Positions 27,201 to 42,200 of a stretch of 64,000 bases of DNA are shown one piece after another (within the stretch, counting starts at the first letter, position 1; the number at the start of each line of letters is the position of its first letter). The position numbers were made by a program, and so were the translations under genes. The notes under the pieces were generated by a model. That model was given only the letters and a program-made list of their open reading frames with translations. It had not been told where the DNA came from and did not search any database. Source of the DNA: Delphinapterus leucas (taxonomy: Eukaryota; Chordata; Mammalia; Artiodactyla; Monodontidae); NCBI RefSeq assembly GCF_002288925.2, contig NW_022098076.1, forward strand, positions 76,898,009-76,962,008. Direction: 5' to 3'.

Positions 27201-30200
27201 CCTTGATGGGCGCAGAGCCCCAGGGGCTGGCAGTGGGGAGGTTGGGACGGCCAGGGAGGGTGCTTGACATGTTTCTGAGGCCATCAGAGACAGGAGAGGG
27301 ATCTGCAGGCCACGGCAGAAGCCAGGCTCCCCTGTTCCACCTCCCACCGCTGCTGGGGCCACGCTCACCTTGGGGGCATCCAGGGTATACTGAGGGATGT
27401 GGTGCTCCAAGTCAGCACAATAACTGTGGCCTCGTGCCCGGAGCCTCAGGCACCAGGACGGGCACACAGTGCAGTCCTCTTCGATATTGTTGTAGCTCCG
27501 CAGGACCTGCAGGAGGGCCGGACGCATGGATAGGCTGAGTCCTGTGTCTGACCCTGTGGGGCACCCCAGCTTGCCTGCCCTGTACTGCAGGAGCCCTACA
27601 TGGGGCCCAGCGGGAGGGGCCCTCTGGGAAGACAGCACGGAGAACAGCAGTCATAGCAGCCCCTCCCGCTGTGCGCCAGGCCCTGCCCTGAGCACTCAGC
27701 AAACGTGCTCTTTGATCCTCCCAGCCAGACGAGGGTGGGGCTGGGATGTGAAAGCAGCATTCACCCTGCAGGAATGTGCCCAGAGAGCACTGGCCAACAG
27801 AAATATAATGCAAGCCACAAGTGTGAGCCGCAAACGGCATTTTAAATGTTCTAGTCCCAGCAATCCCACTACTGGGCATATACCCTGAGAAAACCAGAAT
27901 TCAAAAAGAGTCATGTACCACAATGTTCATTGCAGCTCTATTTACAATAGCCAGGGCACAGAAGCAACCTAAGTGTCCATCGACAGATGAATGGATAAAG
28001 AAGATGTGGCACATATATGCAATGGAATATTACTCAGCCATAAAAGGAAACGAAATTGAGTTATTTGCAGTGAGGTGGATGGACCTAGAGTCTGTTATAC
28101 AGAGTGAACTAAGTCAGAAAGAGAAAAACAAATACCGCATGCTAACACATATATATGGAATATTAAAAAAAAAATGGTTCTGAAGAACCTAGGGGCAGGA
28201 CAGGAATAAAGACGCAGATGTAGTGAATGGACTTGAGGACACTGGGAGGGGGAAGGGTAAGCTGGGATGAAGTGAGAGAGTGGCATGGACATACATACAC
28301 TACCAAACGTAAAATAGATAGCTAGTGGGAAGCAGCTGCACGGGGAGATCTGCTCGGTGCTTTGTGACCACCTAGAGGGATGGGATAGGGAGGGTGGGAG
28401 GGAGAGGCAAGAGGGAGGAGATATGGGGATATATGTATACGCATAGCTGATTCACTTTGTTATACAGCAGAAACACACCATTGTAAAGCAATTATACTCC
28501 AATAAAGATGTTAAAAGATAAATAAATAAAAAGTAAATGTTCTAGTAGCCACATCAACAAGGTGAAACGCATAAAATTTATTCAACAATACATTTTATTT
28601 AACCCAGCTGATCCAAAATCTTTTCATTTCAACGTATAATCGATATATAAGTGATGCAGGAGGCATTTTGCATTCTTTTGTGCTAAGTCTTAGAAATCAG
28701 TGTGTCTCCCCCCTTTACAGCATATCTGTTTGGACTAGACACAGTACAAGTACTCAGCAGCCACATGTGGCTGGCGATTGGCATATCGGACAGCGCAGCC
28801 TAAAAGTCTGACAGGCTCAGCAAAGCCAGGTGTCCACAGCCTTATTCCTACGAACTTCCGAGTCCCGCCACTGCCAAGATATTAGAACAGAGACAACTAA
28901 AGACTCAGCTTTGAAAAAACTTCTCAGAAGTTTGGATATGCTCCCAAGTTCATAGATGAAAAGACCAGGGCTCAGAGGCATTAAGGGACGTGCCCAAGGT
29001 CACAGAGCTGGTAAGGGATTCTGATCTTGACTGCACAGCTCTCCTCTTCCCTGAGCCCCAGCACCCAGCCACTGGGAGAGAACAGCAGGGTGGGTAGAGC
29101 AGAGAAAGGAGGGAAAGGGCAGGATGGACTGGAGATGAGGAGGGAGCGACACGTCTGGGGCTAAGAGACGTGGCTGGGACAGCCTGGTCAAGGGAAGTTG
29201 GACTAGAAGCCGCTCCCTACACGCACCTAATCACCAGGTGCCCCTGACTCCGCCCCCCAGGCCCTAGTTCCTGCCCACAGCTCTTTTAGAGGGAGGCCAG
29301 GAGCCACCCCGCCACACCAGCCAGGAGCCCCAGGAAACTATGTGCACCAAAATTTTCCAAAGGGCTTGAGCCCCACTGAGTTCTCTCTCTGGAGGGGTGG
29401 GGGGCACATGTGAGTGAGACATAATCAGCTGGGTCAAGAAGCCCCTCGGCCAAGGCAGGCCATGAGCCTGGGAAAACACAGACCGCTAAGGCTGCAGTCC
29501 AGGCAAGGAGACAAGAAGAGGGAGCAGAGCCTGGCACAGAGAAGATGGATCCTACATCACCCCGTCACCCCCTCCGACCCCATACCCTGCCGTTCAGCCT
29601 CCAGGGCAGAGAACCCACCTTCCCCCTCTCATCTGCCCACACACCTTATAGACAGCAAAGGCTTCAAGCTCCACGGCGTACAGGCAGTTGGGGTGAGGCG
29701 GCTGGAAGTGCAAGCGCATGGCTGTGGACTTGAGAGGGGGCACATCGCAGGGGTTTGGAGTCACCCAGAAGGGGCAATCAGCCCTGCGTGTCCAGGCCAC
29801 AGTGATTTTGCCTTTGGTGTAGTTCATCAGGCACAGGGGGACAGGGTTGGGGTCCTTGGGCCTGGGGCAGGCACCAAAATCCACCTCGACAGGCTCAATG
29901 CTGACGGGCGGGGGAAAGATGGTCATGTCGTTGGTGCCGTCGAAGAAGTACTCGGTCATGGGGGGGATGAGGGGATACTGCGGGGCTGGTATGTCCTCCA
30001 GGTCCTGTGTGGGGAGAGCCGGTTGCCGGGGGCCCAGCTGCCATTCCTCCTGCCGCTGCCCCTCATCTGCATGCTCCTTTCTGGAAAAGGCTACAAGAGC
30101 TCCACACACGTCACCCCCGACTACTAAGGGTACCCACAGGGCTATGGAGCACAGGACTGCCCAAGAATTGAGAAGGGGGCATGAACCTGGGGAGGGTAGC

Positions 30201-33200
30201 TAGCCCCCGGGGCCCCAGAGGGGTCCATCGAACCTCAGTGGGAATCATCAGGGCACCGTTCTTATCCTGCTCCAGCTTCTTCTCCCTCAGCATGATGTCC
30301 AGGATGTCAGGCGGGTAGAGAGTCAGGCCCCGCACCAGGTGTGTGCGGTACCAAGCGAGGTGCTGAGGCCTGAGGATGGCTGGCTTTGTGCTGTCCGAGT
30401 GACACGTCCCAATCAGGTCGAGGAACAGTGGGTCCTGCGACATTTGTCTGTGTGAGGCTAGATTTGAGCCTCCACTTGCCACCTTGGCCAGAGGCCAGCT
30501 GGTCAGGGCACAGTTTGTACCACCTTGTCCAGGGGCCTGGGTTGGGGTCGTCACTTCAAGGCTCTCTGCTCTGCACATGCTGCATGGGGCGAGGTCCAGT
30601 CCCCCCTACACCAGCCCATTAGCAGCATCAGCAGCAAAGTCCTTGGCCTGGCAGCAGTCCCAGCAAGACTGGCCTACCCACCCGGCTCGGAGCGAGCGTT
30701 CACATGCCCCTGGCCAAACTCTGGCTCCAAAAGCCAGACTGGGGCTCTGGAGGTGATGATCCAGGCAGACAGCCCTGGAAGTTCCAGAATACAGGGGACT
30801 GAGCACCAAGCACTGTCTTCATTACTAGGACTCGGATCGGCCCCTCCAGCTTCCCGGGGAGCCCCTCCTCACCCCCTCCCCCATAGCTCACCTGGTGGTG
30901 GATGAAACAGGCCACCCTCCGAAAGTAGATGATGGGGTGAGTGGGCTGGAAGGCACAGTACAGGGTCACGCGGGCCTTGCCCACCAGGGTCCCAAAGGCA
31001 GGTCTGATGCTGAAGACGCTCTCCTGACAGTCGATGTCAAACTGGAAGTGGGCCGTGCAGTCCGACTTGTTCTCAATCCACAGGGACTGCTCCGAGCGCT
31101 TCCCGAGGTTGACCCAGCTGAAGTCGACACAGTAGTACTGCAGGGACACATCAGGACCTGGGCGGAGGAGATGGGGGCTCTGTGAGTGGGCCCAGCCACC
31201 TGAGTGGGGCTGGGGTATCAGCCCCCCTGAGGCTATGTCAAAGGGTACCACTGATGGGAGGTGGTGCTGCCTGGAGACAGAAGGTTGGGTTGGAAAGGCC
31301 TGAGCGGACCACCAGGTCACCAGGGGTGAGCATGGGAACAATATCTCCAGGTGTCTTCAACTGGTTCCTCACTGATTCCACCAGGGGGCAGCAGACACCC
31401 AGGCTGAGGGCAAGGAGGCCCTGGGCGACCAGGAGCGGGCACTTGCCAATCCTAAGCATGGGTTGCTCCTGTCTCCAGAGGGAGTGCAGTGACCTGGGGC
31501 TGCCAGTACCTCTACAGAAACCAACGACTTTGAGCAGGGTTTGGGAGGCACAGCCAGAGGGCATGACGGACAAGTAGTCCATAGTCCTGACGTCCAAGGT
31601 CTTGGGGTGGAAGAACACTGACACGCATTTCTTCTCTCCCGGGGGCACGATGCCATGGGCCGTGGGGCACGAGAAGGCCTCGTCTTTGGCCAGCATGTCT
31701 GGGGCCACTTCAATCCTGAAGGGGGCGCTCACCTACGGGGCCAGGTGGGGACAGGAGGTGGTCAGGTCACAGGGTGGCTCGTCTGTTATTACCAAGGTGC
31801 CCCGCCGAGGGGGTGAGGGCAGCTGAAGCCCCACCTGTGCCTCAATCATCAGCTTTGACGGTGGAGCAAGGCTGCCTCTGCCGGGAGGAAGGAATGGGCC
31901 GAGCCGTGTGCCCTACACTGGGACCACCCAGAGGGGGCACCTTTTCCTTTTCTCAAAGGTACCACAAAGGCTGGCTGTGGTCCTGGCATCAGGACACCTT
32001 AGGACTTCTCTTGGAGTTGCTCTGGGGCAGGTCAAGGGATACCCCAGCCCAGCCCCAAGCTGACAGGAGAGTGGGACCCCTTTTGACATGAGTGTGTCAG
32101 CAGACATGGGTAAGTGAGGTTGCAACATTCTGTACAGGGGCTGAGTATTAGGAGCACCTGGCCCTGTGGTCCCTGAGTCCTGCCCCCACTCCCCCTATGT
32201 GCACAGGACGCATACCACCGATGGGTTATACAGCTTGATCTGCCTCTCAGCGGTGCAGCCCACGGCAACAGAGCCAAAGTGCAACACTTTCTGGATGCCC
32301 TCGGCATCCTGGTCCTCCGGGCGCTTCTGCCTTATGCTCACCAGCAGTTGGGCGCATTTGGCTGTGCAGAGAGGGGGGAGTCTTGGGGAGAAATCCACCA
32401 GGGCCTCTGTGGCCCCAGCTGAACAGCCCTTCAGAGAAGACGGGGGTCCCCAGGGAAACACTGGTCTGCGACACCAAGGAAGACAGAGAAAAGGCAAAGC
32501 CTGCAGGGCTCAGGGGAGGGCAGGAGGCTGGAGGAGGTCCCGTGGAGGCCAGAGCAGGGCAGGGTGGGGGGGGAAGGGGGGAGGGGCACACTGCGGCTTC
32601 GATCCTTGCAGAGGACGGTTGAGAGGTCGGGCCTCACCCACAGCCTGCAGCTGGATGCTGCTCTTCTGCTTCCTCCCCTCCCCGTACCAGCACGTGGCCT
32701 GAACGTCAGAGATGACAGCCATAAGGGGCTGAAAGGTCACCGTGATCCGGCAGGCCTGGCCTGGCTCCAGCAGCCCCGTGGTCGGCAACATCTGGAATGG
32801 GCTGGGGGACTCCCAGGTGAAGAAGGTGGGCAGGTCCCTGGAGGGGGTGGCAGGTTAGAGCCACTGGGCTCACTGACCACTGCCCCTGCTTTAGAAAGGC
32901 TGGGATGCCCCCTTTACTCCCCCTATCCCCTTACACCATCACACAGGCCAGTCTCTCCTGCTCCCAGGAACCCTCCTCACAGTTCTCACTCTTCCCACTT
33001 CTGAGCCTCAGCCACGGCCCTCACCCCGCATTGTCCAGACAGAACCAGGCCTCGGCCATGTCCCCCGTGGCACACATGGGCAACTGCAGGGACGGTGGGC
33101 AGATCAGATTGTGGCAGGGCAGGGTGGCTCTCAGGTCCACACAGAACATCCCCTCTGCTTTCTCAAACCACAGCTGGTCCACGTACTCCTTCTGCAGTGT

Positions 33201-36200
33201 GGGGGCAGGGAGGCAGAGGCCCTGGTTGATCAGCGGTACCCGGGTGGTACTCAAGGACCACTCACCTGAGCCCAGCCCTTGGCCATCCCCTCAACACAAC
33301 TGCTGAGGGCTGGGCTGGGCTATGGCCCTCCATCTCAGTCTCTGAAGAGAGGGTCAGTTACTTGTGTTCCAGTACCATCTTGGTCTCAGAGATGTAGGGC
33401 TTCTTTTGTGAGGAACAAAGTATTTGGGGAAACATTTTGAGAGTAGGAAGAGCCCAAGGAATATAGGGCTTTCTGATGGCCAACACAGTAGCACAGCCTT
33501 TTCCCCCAACAACATCCAACTGGGAAGCCCCCTCTATCTAATGAGTTTTGGCTCCAGCTGGTGGGATGTGGGTGTGGTGGGAGAGCTCCTCGCTGCTCTG
33601 CCCTACATCCTGCTCTGAGGTCACTGTGCCTGTGTCCCTCCCTGCCCTCCGCTCACCATGGCAGACCTTACCTCCTCCAGGGGCCGGAAGATGATTGGGA
33701 GAGAGAGGGTTATGCCTGGGCTCAGGAAGATGGGCTGGGGGATGACCGTGAAGAAGAATTTGGTCTTGGGGGGCCTGTGGGAAGGAGCCAGAGGATAAGC
33801 ACTTCAGGATCAGAAAACTAGGAGAGGCAGAAAGATTAGGGAAGATTCTGGAAAGCCAAGCAGACTTGAATCTGTGGGACCATGGAAGGAGAAACACAGG
33901 TGTTCTGTCATAGGAGGAACTGTCTCCCTCATCCTACCACTTCTCTTGCAGACCTTCACTCTAGGATGTCAGAGCACTGAATGAAAAGATACAGGGTCAA
34001 GGGAGCAGCACTTGTACCTCAGATGCACATGGTGGTCAGTGGGGTCTGGGATGGGGAAGGCTGCCCTGATTTAACCAAATCCCTGAGCACTTAGCTGGGG
34101 GAAACCAAAGCTGAGAACAGATGTGCCAGGGATGCATTTCCAAGCAGAGATCTTGGCACAGCTGTAGAGTTCCACAGTGGGTCAAAACTATAGATTCTGC
34201 AAACTTCAAAAATACTAATAGGGGACTTCCCTGGTGGTGTAGTGGTTAAGAACCTGCCTGCCAATGCAGGGGACACGGGTTCGAGGCTGGTCTGGGAAGA
34301 TCCCACATGCTGTGGAGCAACTAAGCCCGTGTGCCACAACTACACGCCTGCGCTCTAGAGCCCATAAGCCACAACTACTGAGCCTGTGTGCCACAACTAC
34401 TTAGCCCATGTGCCACAACTACTGAAGCCTGCACACCTACAGCCTGTGCTCTGCAACAAGAGAAGCCATGAGAAGCACGCGCACCACAATCAAGAGTAGC
34501 CCCCGCTCGTCCCAACTAGAGAAAGCCCACGCGCAGCAACAAAGACCCAATGCAGCCAAAAATAAATAAATAAATTTATTTATTTTTAAAAATATATTAA
34601 TAAGAGGCCAATATTATCAAAAAATCTATAGCAATAAGTTCAGATAAAATAAACATATTCTTAGGAATGTATAATTGACCAAAACTGTCTCAAGAATTAT
34701 ACATTTTATGGCCACCCTTTCTAAAAGTATCCAAAAAATTGAATAAATAGTCAAAAATCTTCCCACAAAGAAAACACCAGGCCAGATGGCTTCCCAGCAA
34801 GTAGTACCAAGCGTCTGATAATCCTTGTCTTCTCTTCCCAACAGCAGAAAACAAGGAAACCCTCCCCACCATATTCTATGAATCCATCATAACGTTGTTA
34901 TCAAACCCTGACAGTTATGAGAAGAAAGGAAAATTACAGGCTAATATCACCCATAAACAAAATATTGGCAGAAAGAATTTAGCAATCTGTATAAAAAGAA
35001 TACTCAATCATGACCAAGTTGGGCTTATTCTAGGAATACACAGTTGGTGTAACATTAAAAAAATCAGTTAATGTAATTCACCATATTAACAAATTAAGAG
35101 AGAAAAAAATCAAATGATCGTCTCAATAAAGAAAAATATTAAACTTCAATATATGTTTATGACAAAAAGTCTCAGCAACCTAGAAATAGAAGGAAACTTC
35201 CTTAACCTGATAAAGTCTAAAAAAAAAAAGAAAGAAAAAACCACAGGAACCATCCAAATTAATGGTGAAACACTGGAATCTTTCATGCTGAGATCATGAA
35301 CAAAACAATGATGCCTTCTATAACAGCTTCTGTTCAACACTTTCCTTTTCAACAGTGCAGTAAGGAAAGACAAAGAAAGAAAGGAGATAGGGTTGGAAAG
35401 GAAGGAAAAATGCCATTTTCATATAAGATATGAATGTGTATGTGGAAAAAAGAATTAACAAATACATTATTATAGTTAACGAGAGAACTTACCAAGGTTT
35501 CTGGGCACAAGATTATGCACAAAACATCCATATTTTTTAAAAATGACTTTCTATAAAGCCAGGAACAAGCAGAAAATGAAACAACTTTAAAAGAGATCAT
35601 ACTCAGCATCATCAAAAATATAAAACACTTAGGGATAAATCTAACTAAAGATGTGTAAGATATCTACAGAGAAAAATCTATATTTTATTGAGAGACATGA
35701 AAGAAGACCTAAAGAAATATAAAGATAAACCATGAGTCATGAAAGATAAAAACTGTCATGAAAGACTCAGTTTGGAATGACATCAAGTCTCCCCAAATTA
35801 ACCTATAGTTTCAAATAAATCCCAATCAAAATCTCAAAAAGTAGTTTATGTGTGTGTGATAAGCTGATTTGAAGACATATATGAAAGTTCAACAGCCCAA
35901 GGATAGCCAAGACAATCCTGAATAAGAATGAAGTTGGAAGACTTACACTACAAGATATTCAAGATTTATTATAAGCTCTAATAATTAATTCAGGATGATA
36001 TTTATTGGCCCAGGGAAAGACAAATAGAGCAAGGGAACAAAACAGAGTTCAGAAATGGATCCATACATATATGGACACGATATACATCAGTGGTGAGGGA
36101 GATCATCAGGGAAGGTATGAACTTTTCAGTGAATGGTGTTGGGACAATTGGACATTTGGTTGAGGAAAAAAAATGTCATTGGATCGCTGCTTGAAACCAT

Positions 36201-39200
36201 TCACAAAAATCAATTCCATATAGATAAAAGACAAATATTAAAGGCAAAATTATAGTCTTTAGAAGATACTATAAGAGAATATCTTCATGACCTAGGTAAG
36301 GGTAGAGAAAAACTTCTTAAACAAGATACAAAAAAGCGTCAACCATAAAAGAAAAATATTGGTACATTTGATTCCTTTGAAATTAAGAAATTCTTTTCTT
36401 CAAAAGACATGATAGAGTAAAAGACAAGTCACAAAGTGGGAGAAGATATTCACAACACAGAACTGACAAAGGATTAGTATCCTCAACAAGAATTTCTATT
36501 TAAAAAAGACATTATAAGGGCAGACAGCAGAAGCAAGAAGAACTACAATCCTGCAGCCTGTGGAACAAAAACCATATTCACAGAAAGATAGACAAGATGA
36601 AAAGGCAGAGAGCTATGAACCAGATGAAGGAACAAAATAAAACCCCAGAAAAACAACTAAATGAAGTGGAGATAGGCAACCTTCCAGAAAAAGAATTCAG
36701 AATAATGATAGTGAAGATGATCCAGGACCTCGGAAAAAGAATGGAGACAAAGATCAAGAAGATGCAAGAAATGTTTATCAAAGACCTAGAAGAATTACAG
36801 AACAAACAAACAGAGATGAACAATACAATAACTGAAATGAAAACTACACTAGAAGGAAACAATAGCAGAATAACTGAGGCAGAAGAATGGATAAGTGACC
36901 TGGATGACAGAATGGTGGGATTCACTGCTGCAGAACGGAATAAAGAAACAAGAATGAAAAGAAATGAAGACAGCCTGAGACCTGTGGGACAACATTAAAC
37001 GCAACAACATTTGCATTATAGGAGTCCCAGAAGGAGAAGAGAGAGAGAAAGGACCCGAGAAAATATTTGAAGAGATTATAGTCGAAAACTTTCCTAACAT
37101 GGGAAAAGAAATAGCCACCCGAGTCCAGGAAGTGCAGAGAGTCCCATACAGGTTAAACCCAAGGAGAAACACTCTGAGACACATAGTAATCAAACTGGCA
37201 AAAATTAAAGACAAAGAAAAAGTATTGAAAGCAGCAAGGGCAAACGACAAATAACATACAAGGGAACTCCCATAAGGTTAACAGCTGATTTCTCAGCAGA
37301 AACTCTGCAAGCCAGAAGGGAGTGGCACGATATACTTAAAGTGATGAAAGGGAAGAACCTACAACCAAGATTACTCTAGCCAGCAAGGATCTCATCCAGA
37401 TTTGATGGAGAAATCAAAAGCTTTACAGACAAGCAAAAGCTAAGAGAATTCAGCACCACCAAACCAGCTCTACAACAAATGCTAAAGGAACTTCTCTAAC
37501 TGGGAAACACAAGAGAAGAAAAGAACCTAAAAAAAAAAACCAACCCAAAACAATTAAGAAAATGGTCATAGGAACATACATATTGATAATTACCGTAAAC
37601 GTGAATGGATTAAATGCTCCAACCAAAAGACACAGGCTTGCTGAATGGATACAAATAAAAGACCCGTATATATGCTGTCTACAAGAGACCCACTTCAGAC
37701 CTAGGGACACATACAGACTGAAAGTGAGGGGACGGAAAAAGATATTCCATGAAAATGGAAATCAAAAGAGAGCTGGAGTAGCAATACTCATATCAGATAA
37801 AATAGACTTTAAAATAAAGAATGTTTCAAGAGACAAGGAAGGACACTACATAATGATCAAGGGATCAATCCAAGAAGAAGATATAACAATTATAAATATA
37901 TATGCACCCAACATAGGAGCATCTCAATACATAAGGCAACTGCTAACAGCTATAAAAGAGGAAATCGACGGTAATACAATAATAGTGGGGGACTTTAACA
38001 CCTCACTTACACCAATGGACAGATCAACCAAAATGAAAATAAATAAGGAAACAGAAGCTTTAAATGACACAATAGACCAGATAGATTTAACTGATATTTA
38101 TAGGACATTCCATCGAAAAACAGCAGATTACACTTTCTTCTCAAGTGCGCACGGAATATTCTCTAGGATAAATCACATCTTGGGTCACAAAACAAGCCTC
38201 AGTAAATTTAAGAAAATTGAAATCGTATCAAGTATCTTTTCTGACCACAACGCTATGAGATTAGAAATCAATTACAGGGAAAAAAATGTAAAAAACACAA
38301 ACATATGGAGGCTAAACAATACGTTATTAAATAACCAAGAGATCACTGAAGAAATCAAAGAGGAAATCAAAAAATACCTAGAGACAAATGACAATGAAAA
38401 CACAATGATCCAAAACCTATGGGATGCGGCAAAAGCAGTTCTAAGAGGGAAGTTTACAGCTATACAAGCTTACCTCAAGAACCAACAAAAATCTCAAATA
38501 AACAATCTAATCTTACACCTAAAGGAACTAGAGAAAGAAGAATAAACAAAACCCAAAGTTAGCGGAAGGAAAGAAATCATAAAGATCAGAGCAGAAATAA
38601 ATGAAATAGAAACAAAGAAAACAATAGCCAAGATCAATAAAACTAAAAGCTGGTTCTTTGAGAAGATAAACAAAGTTGATAAAACATTAGCCAGATTCAT
38701 CAAGAAAAAGAGGGAGAGGACTCAAATCAATAAAATTAGGAATGAAAACGGAGAAGTTACAACAGACACCGCAGAAATATAAAGCATCCTAAGAGACCAC
38801 AGCAACCAACTCTATGCCAATAAAATGGACAACATGGAAGAAATAGACAAATTCTTAGAAAGTTATAACCTTCCAAGACTGAACCAAGAAGAAATAGAAA
38901 ATATGAACAGACCAATCACAAGTAATGAAATTGAAACTGTGATTAAAAATCTTGCAACAAACAAAAGTCCAGGACCAGATGCCTTCACAGGTGAATTCTA
39001 TCAAACATTTAGAGAAGAGATAACACCCATCCTTCTCAAACTCTTCCAAAAAATTGCAGAGGAAGGAACACTCCCAAACACATTCTATGAGGCCACCATC
39101 ACCCTGATACCAAAATCAGACAAAGATACTACCAAGAAAGAAAATTACAGAGCAATATCACTAATAAATATAGATGAAAAAATCCTCAACAAAATACTAG

Positions 39201-42200
39201 CAAACAGAATCCAACAACACTTTAAAAGGATCGTACACCATGATCAAGTGGGATTTATCCCAGGGATGCAAGGATTCTTCAATATATGCAAATCAATCAA
39301 TGTGATACACCATATTAACAAATTGAAGAAGAAAAACCATATGATCATCTCAATAGATGCAGAAAAAGCTTTTGACAAAATTCAACACCCATTTATGATA
39401 AAAACTCTCCAGAAAGTGGGCATAGAGGGAACCTACCTCAACATAATAAACGTCATAAATGACAAACCCACAGCAAACATCATTCTCAATGGTGAAAAAC
39501 TGAAAGCATTTCCTCTAAGATCAGGAACAAGACAAGGATGTCCACTCTCACCACTATTACTCAACATAGTCTTGGAAGTCCTAGCCACAGCAATCAGAGA
39601 AGAAAAAGAAATAAAATGAATACAAATTGGAAAAGAAAAAGTAGAACTGTCACTGTTTGCAGGTGACATGATATTGTACATAGAGAATCCTAAAGATGCC
39701 ACCAGAAAACTACTAGAGCTAATCAATGAATTTGGTAAAGTTGCAGGATACAAAATTAATGCACAGAAATATCTTGCATTCCTATATACTAATGATGAAA
39801 AAATCTGAAAGAGAAATTAAGGAAACACTCCTATTTATCACTGCAACAAAAAGAATAAAATACCTAGGAATAAACCTACCTAGGGAAGCAAAAGACCTGT
39901 ATGCAGAAAAGTATAAGACACTGATGAAAGAAATTAAAGACGATACCAACAGATGGAGAGATATACCATGTTCTTGGATTGGAAGAATCAATATTGTGAA
40001 AATGACTATACTACCCAAAGCAATCTACAGATTCAATGCAATCCCTATCAAATTACCAATGGCATCTTTTATGGAACTAGAACAAAAAAAAATCTTAAAA
40101 TTTGTATGGAGACACAAAAGACCCCAAATAGCAAAAGCAGTCTTGAGGGAAAAAAACAGAGCTGGAGGAATTAGACTCCCTGACTTCAGACTATACTACA
40201 AAGCTAGAGTAATCAAGAAAATATGGTACTGGCACAAAAACAAAAACATAGATCAAAGGAACAAGATAAAAAGCCCAGAGATAAACCCACGCACCTATGG
40301 TCAACTAATCTATGACAAAGGAGGCAAGGATATACAATGGAGAAAAGACAGTCTCTTTAATAAGTGGTGCTGGGAAAACTGGAGAGTTACATGTAAAAGA
40401 ATGAAATTAGAATACTCCGTAACACCATACACAAAAATAAACTCAAAATGGATTAGAGACCTAAATGTAAGACTGGACACTATAAAACTCTTAGAGGAAA
40501 ACATAGGAAGAACACTCTTTGACATAAATCACAGCAACATCTTTTTTGATCCACATCCTAGAGTAATGGAAATAAAAACAAAAATAAACAAATGGGACCT
40601 AATGAAACTTAAAAGCTTTTGCACAGCAAAGGAAACCATAAACAAGACGAAAAGACAACCCTCAGAATGGGAGAAAATATTTGCAAACGAATCAACAGAC
40701 AAACGATTAATCTCCAAAATATATAAACAGCTCATGCAGCTCAATATTAAAAAAACAAACAACCCAATCCAAAGAAGACATACAGATGGCCAAGATGCAC
40801 ATGAAAAGCTGCTCAACATCACTAATTATTAGAGAAATGCAAATCAAAACTACAATGAGGTATCACCTCACGCCAGTTACAATGGGCATCATCAGAAAAT
40901 CTACAAACAACAAATGCTGGAGAGGGTGTGGAGAAAAGGGAACCCTCTTGCACTGTTGGTGGGAATGTAAATTGATACAGCCACTATGGAGAACAGTATG
41001 GAGGTTCCTTAAAAAACTACAAATAGAACTACCATACGACCCAGCAATCCCACTACTGGGCATATACCCTGAGAAAACCATAAATCAAAAAGAGTCATGT
41101 ACCAAAATGTTCATTGCAGCTCTGTTTACAATAGCCAGGACATGGAAGCAACCTAAGTGTCCATCAACAGATGAATGGATAAAGAAGATGTGGCACATAT
41201 ATACAATGGAATATTACTCAGCCATAAAAAGGAACGAAATTGGGTCATTTGTTGAGACGTGGATGGATCTAGAGACTGTCATACAGAGTGAAGTAAGTCA
41301 GAAAGAGAAAAACAAATATCGTATATTAACGCATGTATGTGGAACCTAGAAAAATGGTACAGATGAACCGGTTTGCAGGGCAGAAGTTGAGACACAGACG
41401 TAGAGAACAAACGTATGGACACCAAGGGTTGGGAAAGCCGCAGCGGGGGGGGGATTGTGGTGTGCTGAATTGGGCGATTGGGATTGACATGTATACACTG
41501 ATGTGTATAAAATTGATGACTAATAAGAACCTGCTGTATAAAAAAATAAATAAAATTAAATTTAAAAAAAAGGAAAAGACAATCTAGCACAGCAAAGGAA
41601 ACCATAAAGAAAATGAAAAAACAACCCACAGAATGGGAGAAAATATTTGCAAATGAACTGACCGACAAGGGATTAATCTCCCAAATATACAAAAGGCTCA
41701 TGCGGCTCAATATTGAAAAAGCAAACATCCAATCAAAAAATGGGCAGAAGATCTAAAAAGACATTTCTCCAAGGAAGACATACAGATGGCCAAGAGGCAC
41801 ATGAAAAGATGCTCAACATCACTAATTATTAGAGAAATGCAAATCAAAACTACAGTGAGGTATCACCTCACACCAGTCAGAATGGCCATCATCAAAAAAT
41901 CTGCAAACAATACATGCTGGGGAGGGTGCGGAGAAAAGGGAACCTTCCTATACTGTTGGTGGGAATGTAAACTGATACAACCATTATGGAGAACAGTATG
42001 GAGTTTCCTTAAAAAACTAAAAATAGAGCTGCCGTATGATCAAGCAATCTCACTCTTGTGCATATATCCGGAGAAAACCATAATGCGAAAAGATACATAC
42101 ACCCCAATGTTCATTGCAGCACTATTTACAATAGCCAGGACATGGAAGCAACCTAAATGTCCATTGACAGAGAAATGGATAAAGAAGATGTGGTACACAT

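Larger units (their letters stand above)
36507..41571 (+). mobile_element. L1 retrotransposon, nearly complete, inactive
   Basis: Runs from the end of the 5' UTR through ORF1 and ORF2 to an A-rich tail. Mutations listed under its ORFs make it inactive. It sits in the 9.5-kb intron between CFAP65 exons 3 and 4, antisense to the gene, and is younger than its flanking L1M pieces. Confidence 0.92.

Noticed and set aside
29414..30127. 237-codon plus-strand frame
   Set aside because: It is the antisense shadow of CFAP65 exon 11, whose minus-strand frame has correct splice borders and recognised sequence.
30435..30447. Upstream acceptor (cacacag) for CFAP65 exon 10
   Set aside because: It would add 13 nt and shift the frame relative to exon 9. 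The gtcgcag site keeps phase.
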